DNA of 64,000 nt, taken from positions 46,002,014 to 46,066,013 of the forward strand of contig CP141144.1 in NCBI GenBank assembly GCA_035235625.1, in the 5' to 3' direction. Made by a program: the position numbers and the translations under genes. Origin of the DNA: Saururus chinensis. Lineage: Eukaryota; Streptophyta; Magnoliopsida; Piperales; Saururaceae. The notes beneath the pieces are model-generated. The model ran no database searches. It saw only the letters and a program-made list of their open reading frames with translations, and was not told where the DNA came from. The first letter of the stretch is position 1, and every line of letters starts with the position of its first letter. Shown one piece after another: positions 1 to 19,200 of this stretch.

Positions 1-182
1 AACACTCATTATATATCGGAGTCAAGCGGAAGATAATAAATTAACGGAATCGTACATCTCGCTCTACCATAGAGCGGGATCGAAATCTCATACACGTATC
101 TCGCTCTATCACTGAGCCGAGACCGAGAACACAAATTACACGTCTCGCTCTACCCTAGAGCGAGATCACACACGTCATATAA

Positions 183-843
183 GTATACATCATGGCATCT
201 AGGTACATAACATGGCATATAGGTACATAGCATGGCATATAGGTACATAGCATGGCATATAGGTACATATCATAGTATATAGGCACATAGCATGGCATAT
301 AGGCACATAGCACGACATATAGGTACATAACACGACATATAGGTACATAGCATAATATATAGGCACATAGCATGGCATATAGGTACATAGCATAGTATAT
401 CGGCACATAGCATGGCATATAGGCACATAGCATGGCATATAGGTACATAGCATAGTATATAGGCACATAGCATGACATATAGGCACATAGCATAGTATAT
501 CGGCACATAGCATGACATATAGGCACATAGCATAGTATATAGGCACATAGCATGGCATACAGGCACATAGCATAGTATATAGGTACATAGCATAGTATAT
601 AGGCACATAGCATAGCATATAGGTACATAGCATAGTATATAGGCATATAGCATGGCATATAGGCACATAGCATAGTATATAGGCACATAGTATGGCATAT
701 AGGCACATAGCATAGTATATAGGCACATAGTATGGCATATAGGCACATAGCATGGCATATAGGTATATAACATAGTATATAGGCACATAGCATGGCATAT
801 AGGTATATAGCATAGTATATAGGCACATAGCATGACATATATA
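183..843. repeat. 20-bp minisatellite, about 33 copies
   Basis: Units of the form CACATAGCATGGCATATAGG repeat head to tail, with variants at a few fixed positions (GGC/GTA/GAC and C/T after AGG). Because 20 is not a multiple of 3 and the unit lacks stop codons on the minus strand, all three minus frames stay open for about 200 codons. Those frames have a 20-residue period and are a by-product of the repeat, not genes. Confidence 0.97.
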
Positions 844-967
844 AATCGTAGCATAACTTAGCACATGCTGTACTGAAGATCAGAAATGCTTACTTCCATC
901 ATAACCCATACAGTAATGGCATCTACGGATAGAACCCCGTCTTACTTCGGGTGTCTTTTTCTTGTTT

Positions 968-1485
968 CAGTGTTCGGGCAGAGCCTTGCTTAATCTCGGG
1001 GCATTTCCTCCTTATAAGATTGTCAGCTCAGAAAATGGAACCCACCATCGCGTAGAACACCTTCGATTTAGTCAAGAACGGCTCTTGAATCGACTAAATC
1101 GGAGTTGGGATGGCCAGAAACAGAGAAAACAAAGTTCGTCGGTACGGGTAGAACCTCTCCTTGTCTTGGGGCGTTTCCTCTTCATACGATTGCTAACTCA
1201 GAAAATGGAACCCTCCATCGCATAGAACATACTCGATTTAGTCAAGAACGCCTCCTGAATTGACTAAATCGGAGTTGGGATGGCCAGAAACAGAGAAAAC
1301 GAAGTTCGTCGGTGCATGAAGATAACGGGCAGGACCTCCTCTTGTCTTGGGATGTTTCCTCATCATACGGTCTCCAACTCGAAGAACGGATAGCTCCATT
1401 GCATAGAGCATACTTGATTTAGTAGGAAACGAGTCTTGAACAGCCTTAATCGGCCTCAGAACGGTCAAAAACGGGGGTAGAGAAG
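968..1485. repeat. Three imperfect ~170-bp tandem repeats in the LTR
   Basis: Three successive units share an AGAAAATGGAACCC block, a GATTTAGTCAAGAACG block and, in the first two, AAATCGGAGTTGGGATGGCC. The third is more diverged. They lie upstream of the TATA-like box in LTR orientation (minus strand), the place where LTR enhancer repeats are usually found. Confidence 0.85.
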
Positions 1486-1512
1486 TTCTGCCTGAAAATC
1501 GGAATAGAATGG

Positions 1513-1523
1513 GGTATATATAG
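1513..1523 (-). promoter_or_regulatory. TATA-like box of the minus-strand LTR
   Basis: Minus strand reads CTATATATACC, between the 170-bp repeats and a GC-rich stretch. Position and sequence fit a core promoter of the LTR; there is no transcript evidence. Confidence 0.45.
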
Positions 1524-1992
1524 CCCCCAAGCCGCGCCGAAACCGCGGCTGCGCCACTGGTTTCGGGCGGCGGCGCCCGCGGTACGCGCGGCTCGCGCCG
1601 AAAATGCGCCGCGCGCCATTTCCCTTTTTTTATTTTTATTTTTAAATCCAAAACTTCAAACGCGCGTATCTTCCTACCCCGGAATTGGATTCTCGCGTTC
1701 TAGGTACCGTTGGACTCGTATCATTGAGCCCTTCGATACAAACCTACTTAAAGCAGCAAAACACACTATTTCCAAGTGGGTCCCACCTATATTGCACGTT
1801 TCTCAAATATCGTAATTTCCGGTCCCGACCTCTGTTTCGCTCATTCTTCAAATCGTTACGCTCGTTATGTCAAGCTTTACCTGGCTACGAGTATTTTATC
1901 TGATAAAAACCCTTAATATTAATCTCAAATTACTGAATTACCCTTAACCCTCTCGGGTTAAGCGTAATCGAAAAACGGGTCGTTACATTCAT

Positions 1993-3590
1993 CGTGCTGC
2001 ATCCCATCTCTTAGACCAAGTTCTGATCACCAGGTGAGGGGTATGGCAGGGCATGACACGAGGTTTGTGCACTACCGAAGAAAGATCAAAATTAAGAAAA
2101 AATAATATTCATTATATATTTCAAGTAGTTTAACATGTTTGTATATTCCTTTTTAGAGATTGGAGCTTCTAAAGAAAAAAAATCAAGTTTTTAAAAGGCT
2201 CTATGGCTAGTTGGCAATCAGTCTGCTAGATTCTAAGAAAGAGGAGGAAGAGGAGAAAAAGAATGAGAATAAGGAGGGAGGATGAGGAGGTAGAGAAGAA
2301 GGTGTAGGCAGAGGAGGAGCTGGTGACAGTAGATTGGAGAAGGAGGCGGGGTAGGGTTGGTTGTGGAGGAAGGCCATGGTTCAGTGGGTTTGTGGAGATA
2401 AAGTGTAAGGAGGGGCAGGGCATTTGGGTAATTTTATACTATATGTGTGGATGTTTTCATTTGCGTAGCCCCATTTTTATAAATTGCCAAAACCTTCTTA
2501 CATTTGTAGGAATACATATAAGTCTAGGGAAACTTCTAGGAAATACTTTATCTCTAGGCAAATCACATTTTATCATAGCCTTTGGTTCCAGTTAATGTGT
2601 AGTTTGATAATAAAGGATTTGAGGTTAACTTTGATGAGGCTTTGAGCACTTAATTTCAAAACCTAAGTGGGGAACTGTCCTCTTTACTATTGACAATTAA
2701 CTATGAGGATGGTGACATCTTGACTTGATTGATATGGTTGGTACTTGTTTTTCAGTTATGTCATGAAGCAAGCGTGGTCAGAGAGATTGTGAGAGGGGTA
2801 TGAATCCGGCCAGCTTTTAATTTTATTCAAAAAGTTAAACACTTCTAGCTTTAAGTAGATGCAACTTTGCTACTAAGTGGCGAAACATGTGCTAACTTCG
2901 TTCTTGACTAATAGAACTCCAATTTGTGTGTTCGCCATTCCAAATGATGTACTAAAGAACGCGAAAATTAGATTTCTGTAGCTAAAATTATGACTATAAC
3001 AATTAATGAAACTAATATCTAGTGAGGTTAGCACTTATTTTTGCCAAATTTAGTGAAACTAGTACCTTCTTTGTCACTAAGTAACAAATTTACCACTTTA
3101 TTTGTCACTTAGTGAACTTTTGTTGTTAAGCAACAGAGTAGATGCTACCTTTTCTACTTAGTGCATGCGCTAATTTATGAGCTTATACCTTGAGCTACGG
3201 AAGTATGAACAACTTATAAATGTTTTTTTTTGTGCATCAAATTCATCTTTTTGAGCTCTACAATAAATTAAGTTTAAAACTCAAATTTAGTTCCTATAGG
3301 TTGTTGCCATAACAAAGACATCCACGTCAAAAGACCCACTTCTTGCTATATAATAAGCGGAGACCCTACTGAAGCTGGCGGTACAGGAGAGATCGAGGAT
3401 GGGCTATTGCAATAGGGGCCTCATTCATTCGGGGAGCACCTTAAAATTTCCTCAAATTGTTCCCATGGTGCTAAAGGAGGTGATAGTTCATCATGGGTGG
3501 TGGCAGAGTTAGTATCAAATTAATTGGAAAAATATTGGGGCATTTTCCTCTAAAGTGCCTAATAAGTTCTTCAATTATATAGGTACTTGC
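1993..3590. other. Intergenic DNA without a recognisable gene
   Basis: AT-rich intergenic sequence. A purine-rich stretch of GAGGA/AAGGAGG lies at about 2240-2350. Short open frames here have no family resemblance and no splice context. Nothing else is recognised. Confidence 0.6.
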
Positions 3591-3595
3591 CTTCC

Positions 3596-3813
3596 ATGTA
3601 ATTGATGAAAAGGGTAATTGCCCCTAATTACTTTGTCAAGAGAATCAGAAAAGGAAAGTTGGAAACAAGGATACTTCTCATATTCCATGGAATGTAATTG
3701 ATGAAAAGGGCCAGTTAACTGTGTAATGTTATAGTTCTCCCCACAATTACTTCATCAATAGATTCGGAATAGGCAAGTTGGTAACCAGTGCTACTTCTGA
3801 TATTCCATTGAAT
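3596..3813. repeat. Diverged tandem duplication, two units of ~100-120 bp
   Basis: Both units start ATGTAATTGATGAAAAGGG and end in a CTTCT(C/G)ATATTCCAT block. Unit 1 is about 3596-3691 and unit 2 about 3692-3813. It lies downstream of the inositol kinase gene. Confidence 0.8.
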
Positions 3814-4200
3814 CATGAATCTTGCAAGTCAATTGCAATTGGCCTTTGTTCAATTAGCATTGCTTGACAGATTCACGTACACTGGCAAAAATGATCAGAC
3901 TGCAGGCAAATATATCTTCACGATAGCAATCATTTCGAGTATCTTTGGCAATAAAACAAGATTGCCACAGGAGAGGACAGATCATTACAGCTTTGCACGT
4001 TTTCTAAATCCCACAATATGTAGGCCACAGTTACCGGATGCAGTACCAAAACCATTTATTTTCAGATTACTAGAATATAATTAACCCACATTTCCCATTA
4101 GTAGAACTTTAAAAGGATTGTATAACTTAATCCCCCTTTATATGTGCAATACACCGGAATTTGAACTGCTTATGAAAGCCTACCAATGAAGAGACGAACC
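3814..4200. other. 3' flank of the ITPK4-like gene
   Basis: Sequence directly downstream of the minus-strand stop codon at 4201-4203. It probably holds the 3'UTR and polyadenylation region. No coding signal is recognised; the plus-strand open frame here has no known family features. Confidence 0.4.
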
Positions 4201-10343
<6,143 letters not shown>

Positions 10344-10943
10344 TACACTCCTCCTCCTCCTCCGGCGATACGCAAGACTGCAACCGGAGTCTCTGTTCTT
10401 GGGACTGAAATCGCCGGAGAGACCGAAGTCCAACAGCCTTCAGGTGGCACGGAGACCCTGCGCGAGGAGGGAGGACGCGACACCTGCGAGTCGCCGGTAG
10501 AGAACCGTCTTTTCCTCCCCGCCCCGGTTCGCCCAAATCCAACCCGGCCCATCCGTCCCCCCGGTCCGGTTCGATTTCCTGACTACTTAAAAACCCAAAT
10601 CCTTTCCTCCTCCCCTCTTCCCGCGCCTCTCCCCCCGGCAGAGGCCATTCGTCGCACTTCCCATCCGCCGTCCGGCTCCGACCATCCTCGGTGCAACGTC
10701 CAACCTGTCGGCCGAGGTTTTTCGGTTTTGCAGATTGTTTCGAAAATGATGAGGTGTCTTTGTTCCGGCAGTCATTTCCTGTTCTTCACTGATTGGGCTC
10801 TCTCTGCTCTTATTAGTTGCAAACGAGAGATTTTGTTTCCTCTTCTTCATCATCGGTGTCCTCTTCTTTTTGGTACGTTTCTGTTGCACAAGTCCTTTAC
10901 AAGCGTCAATGTATTGCGTGTCTGGCCTGCAGAACTACCCTAA
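10344..10943. promoter_or_regulatory. GC-rich 5' region, possible bidirectional promoter
   Basis: This is the most GC- and CpG-rich part of the left 15 kb. It must contain the 5'UTR and promoter of the minus-strand kinase gene. From about 10590 the plus strand reads CT-rich like a plant leader and reaches a GGTACGTTT donor-like site at about 10872, but no plus-strand coding exon follows. A non-coding or truncated divergent transcript is inference. Confidence 0.4.
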
Positions 10944-12059
10944 TGCAGGATTTGAGGACGAAATGCTGTAATACAAATTTATAATCTCTTGTTTCATTTG
11001 CTACATCCCCAGTGGGAGGATTTATGAAATGGGCTAGAGGCAGCCGCTTCTAATACTTCTCTTCGTAACCCTTTTTCGCAAGAACAGAATCTTTTTTTTT
11101 TTTTGGCAATAACACAGTAATTTCTGTAAAAAAAAAAGGAACCTTTTTCTTCAGGATAATGCTATTTTGATGTGAAGTTTCGGACGTCACAACTCTATTT
11201 CATCATTCTTAATATTGATAAGTAAGGGCTCATTTGAAGCTCATTTCATCGATTGTATGAAAATAATGAAAAAAAGTTTTGACGTGTGAAAATTTCATGT
11301 CACTCAATTATTTTGTATCTTTACTATAAATAAGTTAGGTGTTAGCTTTGTTAATTGAAATTGTGTGACCCATATGTATCCCTCTTGAAAACATATAAGC
11401 GAGACTGTAAATTAATTATAAAGAGTAATTGGAATGTGAATAAAGATTGTCTGGCTTTTTTTGCTTGCATGACCTCCCATGAAAACAGAAAGTAAGATTG
11501 CCATATAATAAGCAAAACCCTATACTTTCGGTTAAACAAATCCTTATATCAAGTTTTAATTAGACTAAAATAATAGGGGACCTACTTTTCTCTTTCAACT
11601 AGAATTTATATTAAATTTCATTGGACAGATAGTAGTATAAGAAAATTATTATCCTAACAAAAATATGTTATACACTCTAATGCAGGGTTGGATTAATGTG
11701 ATGAACACCATTTGATAAATCCAGCTATAAGCTTACACAATATTACTCTTTTAATGATAAATTTATAAAAAAAATAGAAGAAAAATAGTAAAAAAAATAG
11801 TATTTTCTTCTTTAATATATTAAAAAATTATAGAACTATGGATTTTATGATAGAGTCAAATTTTTATAATAATTGTAAATAAAAAAAGTAATTTCTAATT
11901 ACCTTATGACTAACTAATTAAAATTAAGAAAAATAACTAGTAAAATCCTTAAATAATTAAAAGAATATGGAATAAAGACTCCTAGAAAAGCAAAGACTTT
12001 GAAAAAAATCTATTTAGAATCAAATCCTTATCCAAAACAAAGTTAAGAACCGTATTGCC
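10944..12059. other. AT-rich intergenic DNA
   Basis: Long A and T runs (for example 11762-11960) without open frames of recognisable family. No repeat ends were identified. Confidence 0.5.
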
Positions 12060-12060
12060 G

Positions 12061-12345
12061 TTGGGGCGATCGATCGCTAGCATGGTTGATCAATTATCAA
12101 TGTTCTTGGCTTCGTTTTACATGAAGTCGCCCAGAGTACCAATTGATCGCTTATATGATCGATCGATCACTGCCTGATTAATCACTGAATAGAGCTAATT
12201 GGTCGATCACTGCCTGATTAATCACCGAATAGAGCTAATTGGTCGATCACTGCCCAATCAATCACCAAATAGAGTTGTCAATCACCCAATAGAGCTGATA
12301 GATTGCTAGAGAGAAAACTGTGATTGATCTACATCATCCTCCCCT
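12061..12345. repeat. Probable LTR remnant with ~44-bp tandem repeats
   Basis: The 12150-12300 part repeats GATCGATCACTGCCTGATTA followed by ATCACCGAATAGAGCTAATT about three times. The end of the block (ATTGCTAGAGAGAAAACTGTGATTGATCTACATCAT) is echoed at 14485-14556 (ATTAATCGCTAAAAAGAAAATTGTGATT and CTGATCTACATCAC). It thus brackets the gypsy pol remnant on both sides and is best read as the remains of its LTRs. Confidence 0.6.
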
Positions 12346-14450
12346 GCCTCGAAAGAATTCGCTATCAAATTTACATAATTATCATATGAAGAGTCACCAA
12401 GATAAAGAAGGAGATATTTAACATTGAAAACATCACAAGTATAAATTTGGCTAGGAAGCATAAGATGATAAGCATTAGAATTAATCTTTTAAACAATCTC
12501 CAAATTCTCATTCCTTACTAATAGTTTATTGTACTCTCCAATTGGAAATATGTCTTTGGTTAAAACAATCTATACAAAATCACCAACATTAAAGTCCACA
12601 TATCTTATTTTTAAATCTCCGGCTACTTTATACTTATCATTAAACATCTACAATTTTTTAAGAATATTAGAATGAATATCTTTTAAGTGTAATATAAAGT
12701 CTTCAGCCCGGCTATTTAGTTCACATATGGAATAAGAGCTAGATCCAATGGAGAGTAAGGATTAAAGCCACACACAATAGTGAAAGGGCTAAAACATGTG
12801 TTTCAATTCACACTCATATAGTAAGTAAATTTAGCCTTATATAAGTATTGATCTCAAGATTTACGATTAACACCAACCAAACTTCTCAATAAGTTTCTTA
12901 GAGATCGTTGACTACCTCCGTCTATCTATCTATTTGTAGACGATAAACACTATTAACATCAAGAGAAGTATCTGTTAGTTTCCACATAGAATGCCAAAGA
13001 AGAGTTAAAAATGAGTATTTATGTATATGTCAATGATATACCTTTCAAAAGAATAGTAATACAACATGAAATGCATTATTGGTCTTCTTACAAATAATAA
13101 AATAGGTTATCTTCGAGAATTTGTCAACAACTACATAGATGACATCCATTCCTCTCTGAGTATGGGGTAATCTAAGAATAAAGTCCATATTAATGTTGGA
13201 CCATGGCTGAGGTAGGGTAGGCATGTATAACCCAGCATTAATAGATGTCCCTTTAGCAACATGACATATACGATACCTCATAATAAATCTATACACCCGC
13301 CTATGCATAGATGGCTAGGAATAAGAAGAAAAAGAAATAAGTTGAAAAGTTTTATCTCTTCCCATATGACCTTCATCATGCAACCCCTTAATAATCTTAA
13401 AACGTAGGCTACAAGTATGAACATATAATAGGTTACCTTTGAAAATAAAACCATCATGCAACAAATAATCCGACTTTTGTTTTGCTTCAAGCTCAAATAA
13501 AATCTTAGCAAAGAAAGGACCAACAAATAATAACTCCTGAAATGAAGCAAACCCTACACCTAAGTATGTATACTAGCAAGTAAGCATGGTCGACGACTTA
13601 AGGCATCTGCAACTATGTTCTAAACTCTAGACTAAAGATTAAGCATAAAAATAAACTCCTACAAATAAGATGTTTAATGTGCATGTCTAGCAAATAATTT
13701 CTTTTGGCTATTAATATGATTAAGAGCAAAATAATTAAAATAACGAATAAACACTATATGAATCAAATAATGCCTCCAATGTCAAAGAACTTAGACAATA
13801 GCATAAAACTCCACTTCATAGGACTATATCTTCCTTGTGCTCCTATTAATTTTTTACTAAAATAAGTAATTGGACGACCTTATTGACTTAGGATTGTCAC
13901 AATTTTAACCTTTGAAGCATCACAATGTAATTCAAAAAGCTTAATAAAGTTAAAAATGGCTAACACAGGCATTGAAATAAATTTTTCTATTTAATAAGAA
14001 CAAATGCACTTTCAGCTTTCTCACTCTGAACAAAAGATCTTAACTTTATACAATCAATAACAGAAGCTATAATGGTGCTGAAATAGAGAATAAACCTTGG
14101 ATAGAAAGAAGCTAACCTATGGAAACTCCGTACCTCATGCATATTAGCAGGTCTTAGTCATTGCTTCACCGCATTAACTTTACTCTCATTTATCACTATT
14201 TCATCATTTGAGATAATATACCGAAGGAAAAGTACAGAATCTCACATTAAGAAATACTTTTTGATAGATATAAGTGAAAAATAATTAAAACATCTCATAA
14301 ATGTTGTAAGTGATAATCAATATCAGATATATAAATAAGTATATTATCAAAATAAACCACCACAAATCTGTCAATAAATTATCGAAGAGTTTAGTTCATC
14401 ACCCTCATGAATATGCTAAGGGCATTTAACATCCCAAAAAAATTACCAAC
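12346..14450 (-). pseudogene. Decayed Ty3/gypsy pol: RT-RNase H-integrase
   Basis: Read on the minus strand with many stops and frame changes, the order is reverse transcriptase end (EVRSFHRLASFYPRF, ~14130), RNase H end (NIVADALSRR, ~13600), and integrase. The integrase core is open at 13045-13308 with PWSNINMDFILRLPHTQRG and VVVDKFSK, including the first catalytic Asp region (MDF). Integrase C-terminal and downstream sequence continues to about 12350 with stops. The order is that of gypsy elements. Gag and the N-terminal part of pol are missing. It cannot code for an active element. Confidence 0.9.
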
Positions 14451-14569
14451 CACTCATCCCAAAAATCAACTCATAAAATTGATTAATCGCTAAAAAGAAA
14501 ATTGTGATTTCAATGCTTCATAGATTTCAATGCTAACTGATCTACATCACACTCTCTCCGTTTCTCCAT

Positions 14570-15230
14570 TTCATATTAATAACTACATTTAAAAAAAATT
14601 ATTATTTTTATTAAATATTAAAACTCATATCTAAGAAAAAGAAAAACGAAGCCCATGATACTTATTTACAAGTACCTAACCACTTAAATAAAATAAAATG
14701 AAGCTAATAATATAAAGCAAAACTTTTTTGTCAAATGCAGCTCTTAATTTATGATAGAAGATGTACATTATTGTGAAAAGAAAATGATAATGCTACCCTA
14801 AATTTATACAACAAACTTATACATACTTGATGTGGCACCTTTTTGTTGGATAATAAGAAGGTGCACTGTGTGAGGTCCACCTCACAAGTATATGGATTTG
14901 GTATTGTCACCTTCCTTGTGAAAAGTACCCTATGCGCTAAAGTAAACACACCATGAAATGCAGTCATGCCTAAAGACACCGGACACCCGTATTATATAAT
15001 GATTCTCATATTAGCTAATCATTATAAACAAAGAAAACAAACAAGAAGAAACCTATCAATATCTCCAAACTGATTCCTGATTCAAAGGAAGGCACAAAAC
15101 AAAACATTTAACCTTAATCCAAACACTTTACACCTTAATTGTCACCTTAATTGTCATTATCATTTGCTCACCCAGATTTGTATTGATCATCTCGTGGATT
15201 AGAATTTAGATACCTGTTATCGACCTCGGC
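14570..15230. other. Intergenic DNA upstream of the SWIM protein gene
   Basis: AT-rich sequence with no recognised family; short open frames only. The distal promoter of the downstream gene may lie in its right part. Confidence 0.4.
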
Positions 15231-16239
15231 CAAGTGAGCTGTCAGAAACCCTTCGCATTCGAGCCGATGCTTTGGCTCGGTTTACTTGAGCACTGAGCCA
15301 CCGGCTAGATCTTGAGGCGAGACTCAGCTGGCTCGGCTCAGCCAAAGAGAAGGTCATAAGATCGCAGCAGAGAGACGGGGTTGAGCAAGAAACTCAAGAA
15401 CAAAAAGGCTGCTGCGCTCCCTTCCCACCTGCTATCACCTCGCTTCAAAGCTCGCACCTTTCTCCCCCTTCCCCCCTTCTCGGCTCTCTCTCGGCCTCCC
15501 CCGGCATCAAGGTAATCGTTTTATGTTTTCACCTTTCAGAAAATTCACTGACTCTGTTCTGTTTCTTCTGCGTTTTGTGCTTGATGTTGAGTTTTTCCAC
15601 ACTCTTTTGGTGGGAAATCATTTCTGGCTTCTGGATTCTTTCATAAGCGGTTGGTTTGCTCGTGCTTTCTGCCTGGTGTCCTTTTTTGGGTTTTTCTGAG
15701 GTTTTGGCATACGGGTCTTATCCTATTGGAAAGGTTCCTTTTTTATTCCTTTCTCCCTGTAATTTGGTCGTCCAGTCCATGTGTTTGAATATGGTTGTAA
15801 TGAAGTGGCTCATTTGTCATTGGACTTGCAACGCTCTTTTTGGTGTGTTTTGCTGATTAAGTACAGAGAGCTGCAGAAGGTTCTCTGTTCGGAAGTTTTT
15901 CTTGTATGTGCACTCTGCCGTTTACAAGTCCTGTTGTCTTATCTTTGCTTAAAATAATCTAATTTTGTATCTCATTTCGTGCGCGTCAACAATCCCGAGC
16001 CAATTGATAAACTTCCTGGAATTTTTACGCCACAGAATCTAATGCTGCGACTAGGCTCTTTGGCAATAGGCTCTATCCTGTTAGAAGATTTATTGAAGTT
16101 TGAAACACACGCTTTTGCGTGCCATATGTCATTCACATCCTAAGGAGACTAGTCTTGTATTTTTACGGAAATAGGAATTAGAAGATAATAGGAATATATT
16201 TGTCATTAATATATTCAGGTTGATCTTCGTCTTTTCTAG
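15231..16239 (+). promoter_or_regulatory. Promoter, leader exon and leader intron of the SWIM protein gene
   Basis: A GC-richer stretch (15230-15510) ends in a CT-rich leader and a donor-like site, CATCAAG|GTAATCG, at 15511/15512. Acceptors fit at ATTCAG (ending 16218) or TTCTAG (ending 16239), directly before the start codon. A leader intron of about 0.7 kb is therefore likely. The small open frame at 15656-15856 falls inside it and is not a gene. Confidence 0.6.
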
Positions 16240-19200
16240 ATGGCTAGATGGGATGAGATATTGTCACTCCCAGTTCAGAGTCCACCAACTTTGGAATTCT
16301 CTGCTGCCGACATACTTTGGTCTAAAGTCGAAGGCTGGCGTGATGCAATCGACAGAGTTGCTCTTATTCCCTTCTCTAGAGTGGATGACTTTGTAAGGGG
16401 TGAGTCTGCGAATAAGGAATGTCCCACTAGATTTCATGTCGAAGCAAGGAGAAGGCGACCTCCTGAGATGCCATACAAACAAAAGGTGGACGGAATTATT
16501 GAATATATTTTGTAAGTAATTTCTCCTTTAGATTTTTTATGCCCTTTTGGTCCTTCCTTTGTTCTGTAAATACAAGTGGTTCCTCTGCAATTGCTTTTAC
16601 TGTCTTGACATGATTCTATATGAAAATTAATTACATTTCTTGTTGTTTCTTTGCATGCTCTCTAGTTCAACTTATCTAATTACTGAACTCTTCTGCCAAT
16701 GACTTTGTGGAATGTCCAGGTATTGGTGCTCATTTGGACCAGATGATCACAGGAAAGGTGGAATCATTCGGCCAAGTCGGGTTTATAATGCAAAGAGGAA
16801 AACTCCTGCTGGTAGACCAAACACAAAGAGAGGTTGTGTTTGTCATTTCATTGTAAAACGTCTAATCGCAGAACCAACAGTTGCACTTATTATATATAAT
16901 CAGGATAAACATGTTGACAAGAAAGGCCAGCCATGTCATGGCCCTTTAGACAAGAAGGCTGTGGGAACACGAGCCATGTATGCTCCATACATTTCGGAAG
17001 AGCTTCGTCTGCGGGTTCTGTCTTTGCTATATGTGGGAGTCCCTGTGGAAACCATAATGCAGAGGCACACGGAATCAGTGGAAAAGCAGGGTGGTCCTGC
17101 TAATCGGGATGATCTTCTGACCCACAGGTATGTTCGGAGGCTGGAGAGAAGTATCCGCCGATTTTCTTATGAGGTAGATCCGGATGATGCAGTTAGTGCT
17201 GGCATGTGGGTTGATAGCCACAGGAATCACATATTCTATTACGAGGATTTTACTGATTCTGATCCAATTGTTTTGGGGATTCAAACGGACTGGCAGCTGC
17301 AACAGATGATTCGATTTGGTAATCGCAGCCTCATAGCATCAGATTCCTCATTTGGGACAAACAAACTGAAGGTTTGTTTATCTTTTCTTATAAATCTATA
17401 TTGTTTCAAATTCATTTAATAAATATTACTCATTTGTATTATACTATGTCTAGTATTCAGTTCAGAGCCTTGTTGTCTTCAATGAGAACAACAAAGCTGT
17501 CCCTGTAGCTTGGATTGTCACTTCTCTGTTTGCAAATGGGGAGGCACACAAGTGGATGAGGGCTCTGTATGACAGAGTTCATTCGAAAGATCCAACATGG
17601 AAATTGGCTGGATTTATAGTTGATCTTCCTTCAGCAGATATTCTCACTATAAGGTTTCACGTTTGTCCTTATTCTGTTAATATTGATATATGTAGGGTTT
17701 GGGAGCTGAAACTTTTTCTGTCCTTTCTGGCTTGCTCAGGGAAGTGTTCCAGTGCTCTGTACTGATCAGTTTTTGGCGGGTTCGACATTCCTGGCATAAG
17801 AATCTAGTGGAAAAATGTCAAGATTCTGAGATGTGTATTGAAATATTAAGCCGTCTTGGGCAAGCAGTCGACTGCATCTGCAGAGAAAATGGTGATTTTG
17901 ACTTATTTGAGAATTTTATAGAAGATTTTGTTGATTGTGCAGAGTTTTTGGATTACTTCGTCGCAGTATGGCTCCCTAAATTAGGTTGGTTTGACTTGAA
18001 ATGCTTAGTATTTTTAAGCAATGTTTTGTTTTATTTATTTGGGACACTTACTTTCCTTTCCTTGTTCAAACAGGGATGTGGACCAGGGCATTGAAGGTGC
18101 TTCCTATTGCTAGCCAGGAAACTTGTGCAGCCATGGAATTTTATCATCATCAACTGAAGCTTAGGCTGCTAAATGAGAAAGACCATAATGCCTATCAACG
18201 CCTAGATTGGCTTGTTCATAGGTTAGGTACGAAAGTGCATTCTTATTACTGGTTGGATGAATACCCGAGGAAAGATGACTTTGCTCGGTATCAGAAGGAT
18301 GAATGGATTAGTGGTTCAACATTTTGGCAGCAGGGCTCCCAGATTCCAGATTCTGATGTTTTTCTGGAACAGAGATGTGCAAAAGTTATAAGCCAACAAG
18401 ATCGTCAAAAGACCTACATTGTTTGGAACCCAGGTTCTGATTTTGCATTATGTGAATGTGATTGGTCAAGAGTTGGTTATTTATGTAAACATGTAATTAA
18501 GGTTTCCCAAGTTTGTCGCAGAAAAGGATTGGCCCCATTGTCTATCAGCCTCCTCAAATATAACCAGATGTTGGTCAATATGCTTCATTGTCCACCTAAT
18601 GATTCCTTGATTCGTGATCATGCAGTTTCCCTTGCTGTCTCTGTGCAGATGCAGTTGAATATGATCTTGAATGCAGCAAACTGCCACCATTCACAAACTG
18701 CTGTGGCACCTGTGGAACAACCATCAGCTCGTCAAAATGGCAATTCATCTGGCATAGATGAAGTTGTGATAAATGAAAACCAATCTATGGCTGAAAACAG
18801 CAGCTGTTTTGGAATGACAGATGAAGTGCAAGCTGATCATGCTAAAGAGACCTTTCCTGACATCCAAATGGACATCGATAGCACTCCCTTGAATGAATGC
18901 AGGCCCATTGTTGAAGAGCAGATTCCTGCTGGTAATTTACTCGAAAATGGGCGGACAACTAACACAAGCTTAAACTTTGATACCTGTGTGCATGCCTCTT
19001 TGAACATGGAAACTCAAGAAAAAACTAACAATACGGCTACTATTGATACTGTGGCTGAGCTTGATGAGTGCGGAGGGGGTGTCAATGTGAAGAAAATGAT
19101 GGAATATACTACCTCTGTGAACAGTGTGTTAGAAAATAGTGAGGGCGATGATGTGCTTGACAGCTTAGATGCAAGTTCTTTTGTCTTCCCAAATATGGAA

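Larger units (their letters stand above)
1..1987 (-). mobile_element. Partial LTR of a retrotransposon, cut by the window edge
   Basis: Read on the minus strand the block starts with TGTAACGACCCG (plus 1976-1987), a common start of plant gypsy-type LTRs. It has a TATA-like box, a GC-rich stretch downstream of it, 170-bp internal repeats and a minisatellite. No primer binding site, gag or pol reading frame is visible next to it, so it may be a solo LTR or an LTR whose element lies outside the window. The far end is not in the window. The family is inferred from the terminal motif only. Confidence 0.6.

Noticed and set aside
183-843. CRISPR-like array
   Set aside because: Units are contiguous without unique spacers, and the genome is a plant nuclear genome.
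155-864. Three long minus-strand open frames with a Cys/Tyr/Met-rich repeat
   Set aside because: They follow from the 20-bp minisatellite, whose unit has no stop codon in any minus frame; there is no start context and no family.
17699-18094. Separate 131-codon plus-strand gene
   Set aside because: It is exon 4 of the SWIM protein gene read through its flanking introns.
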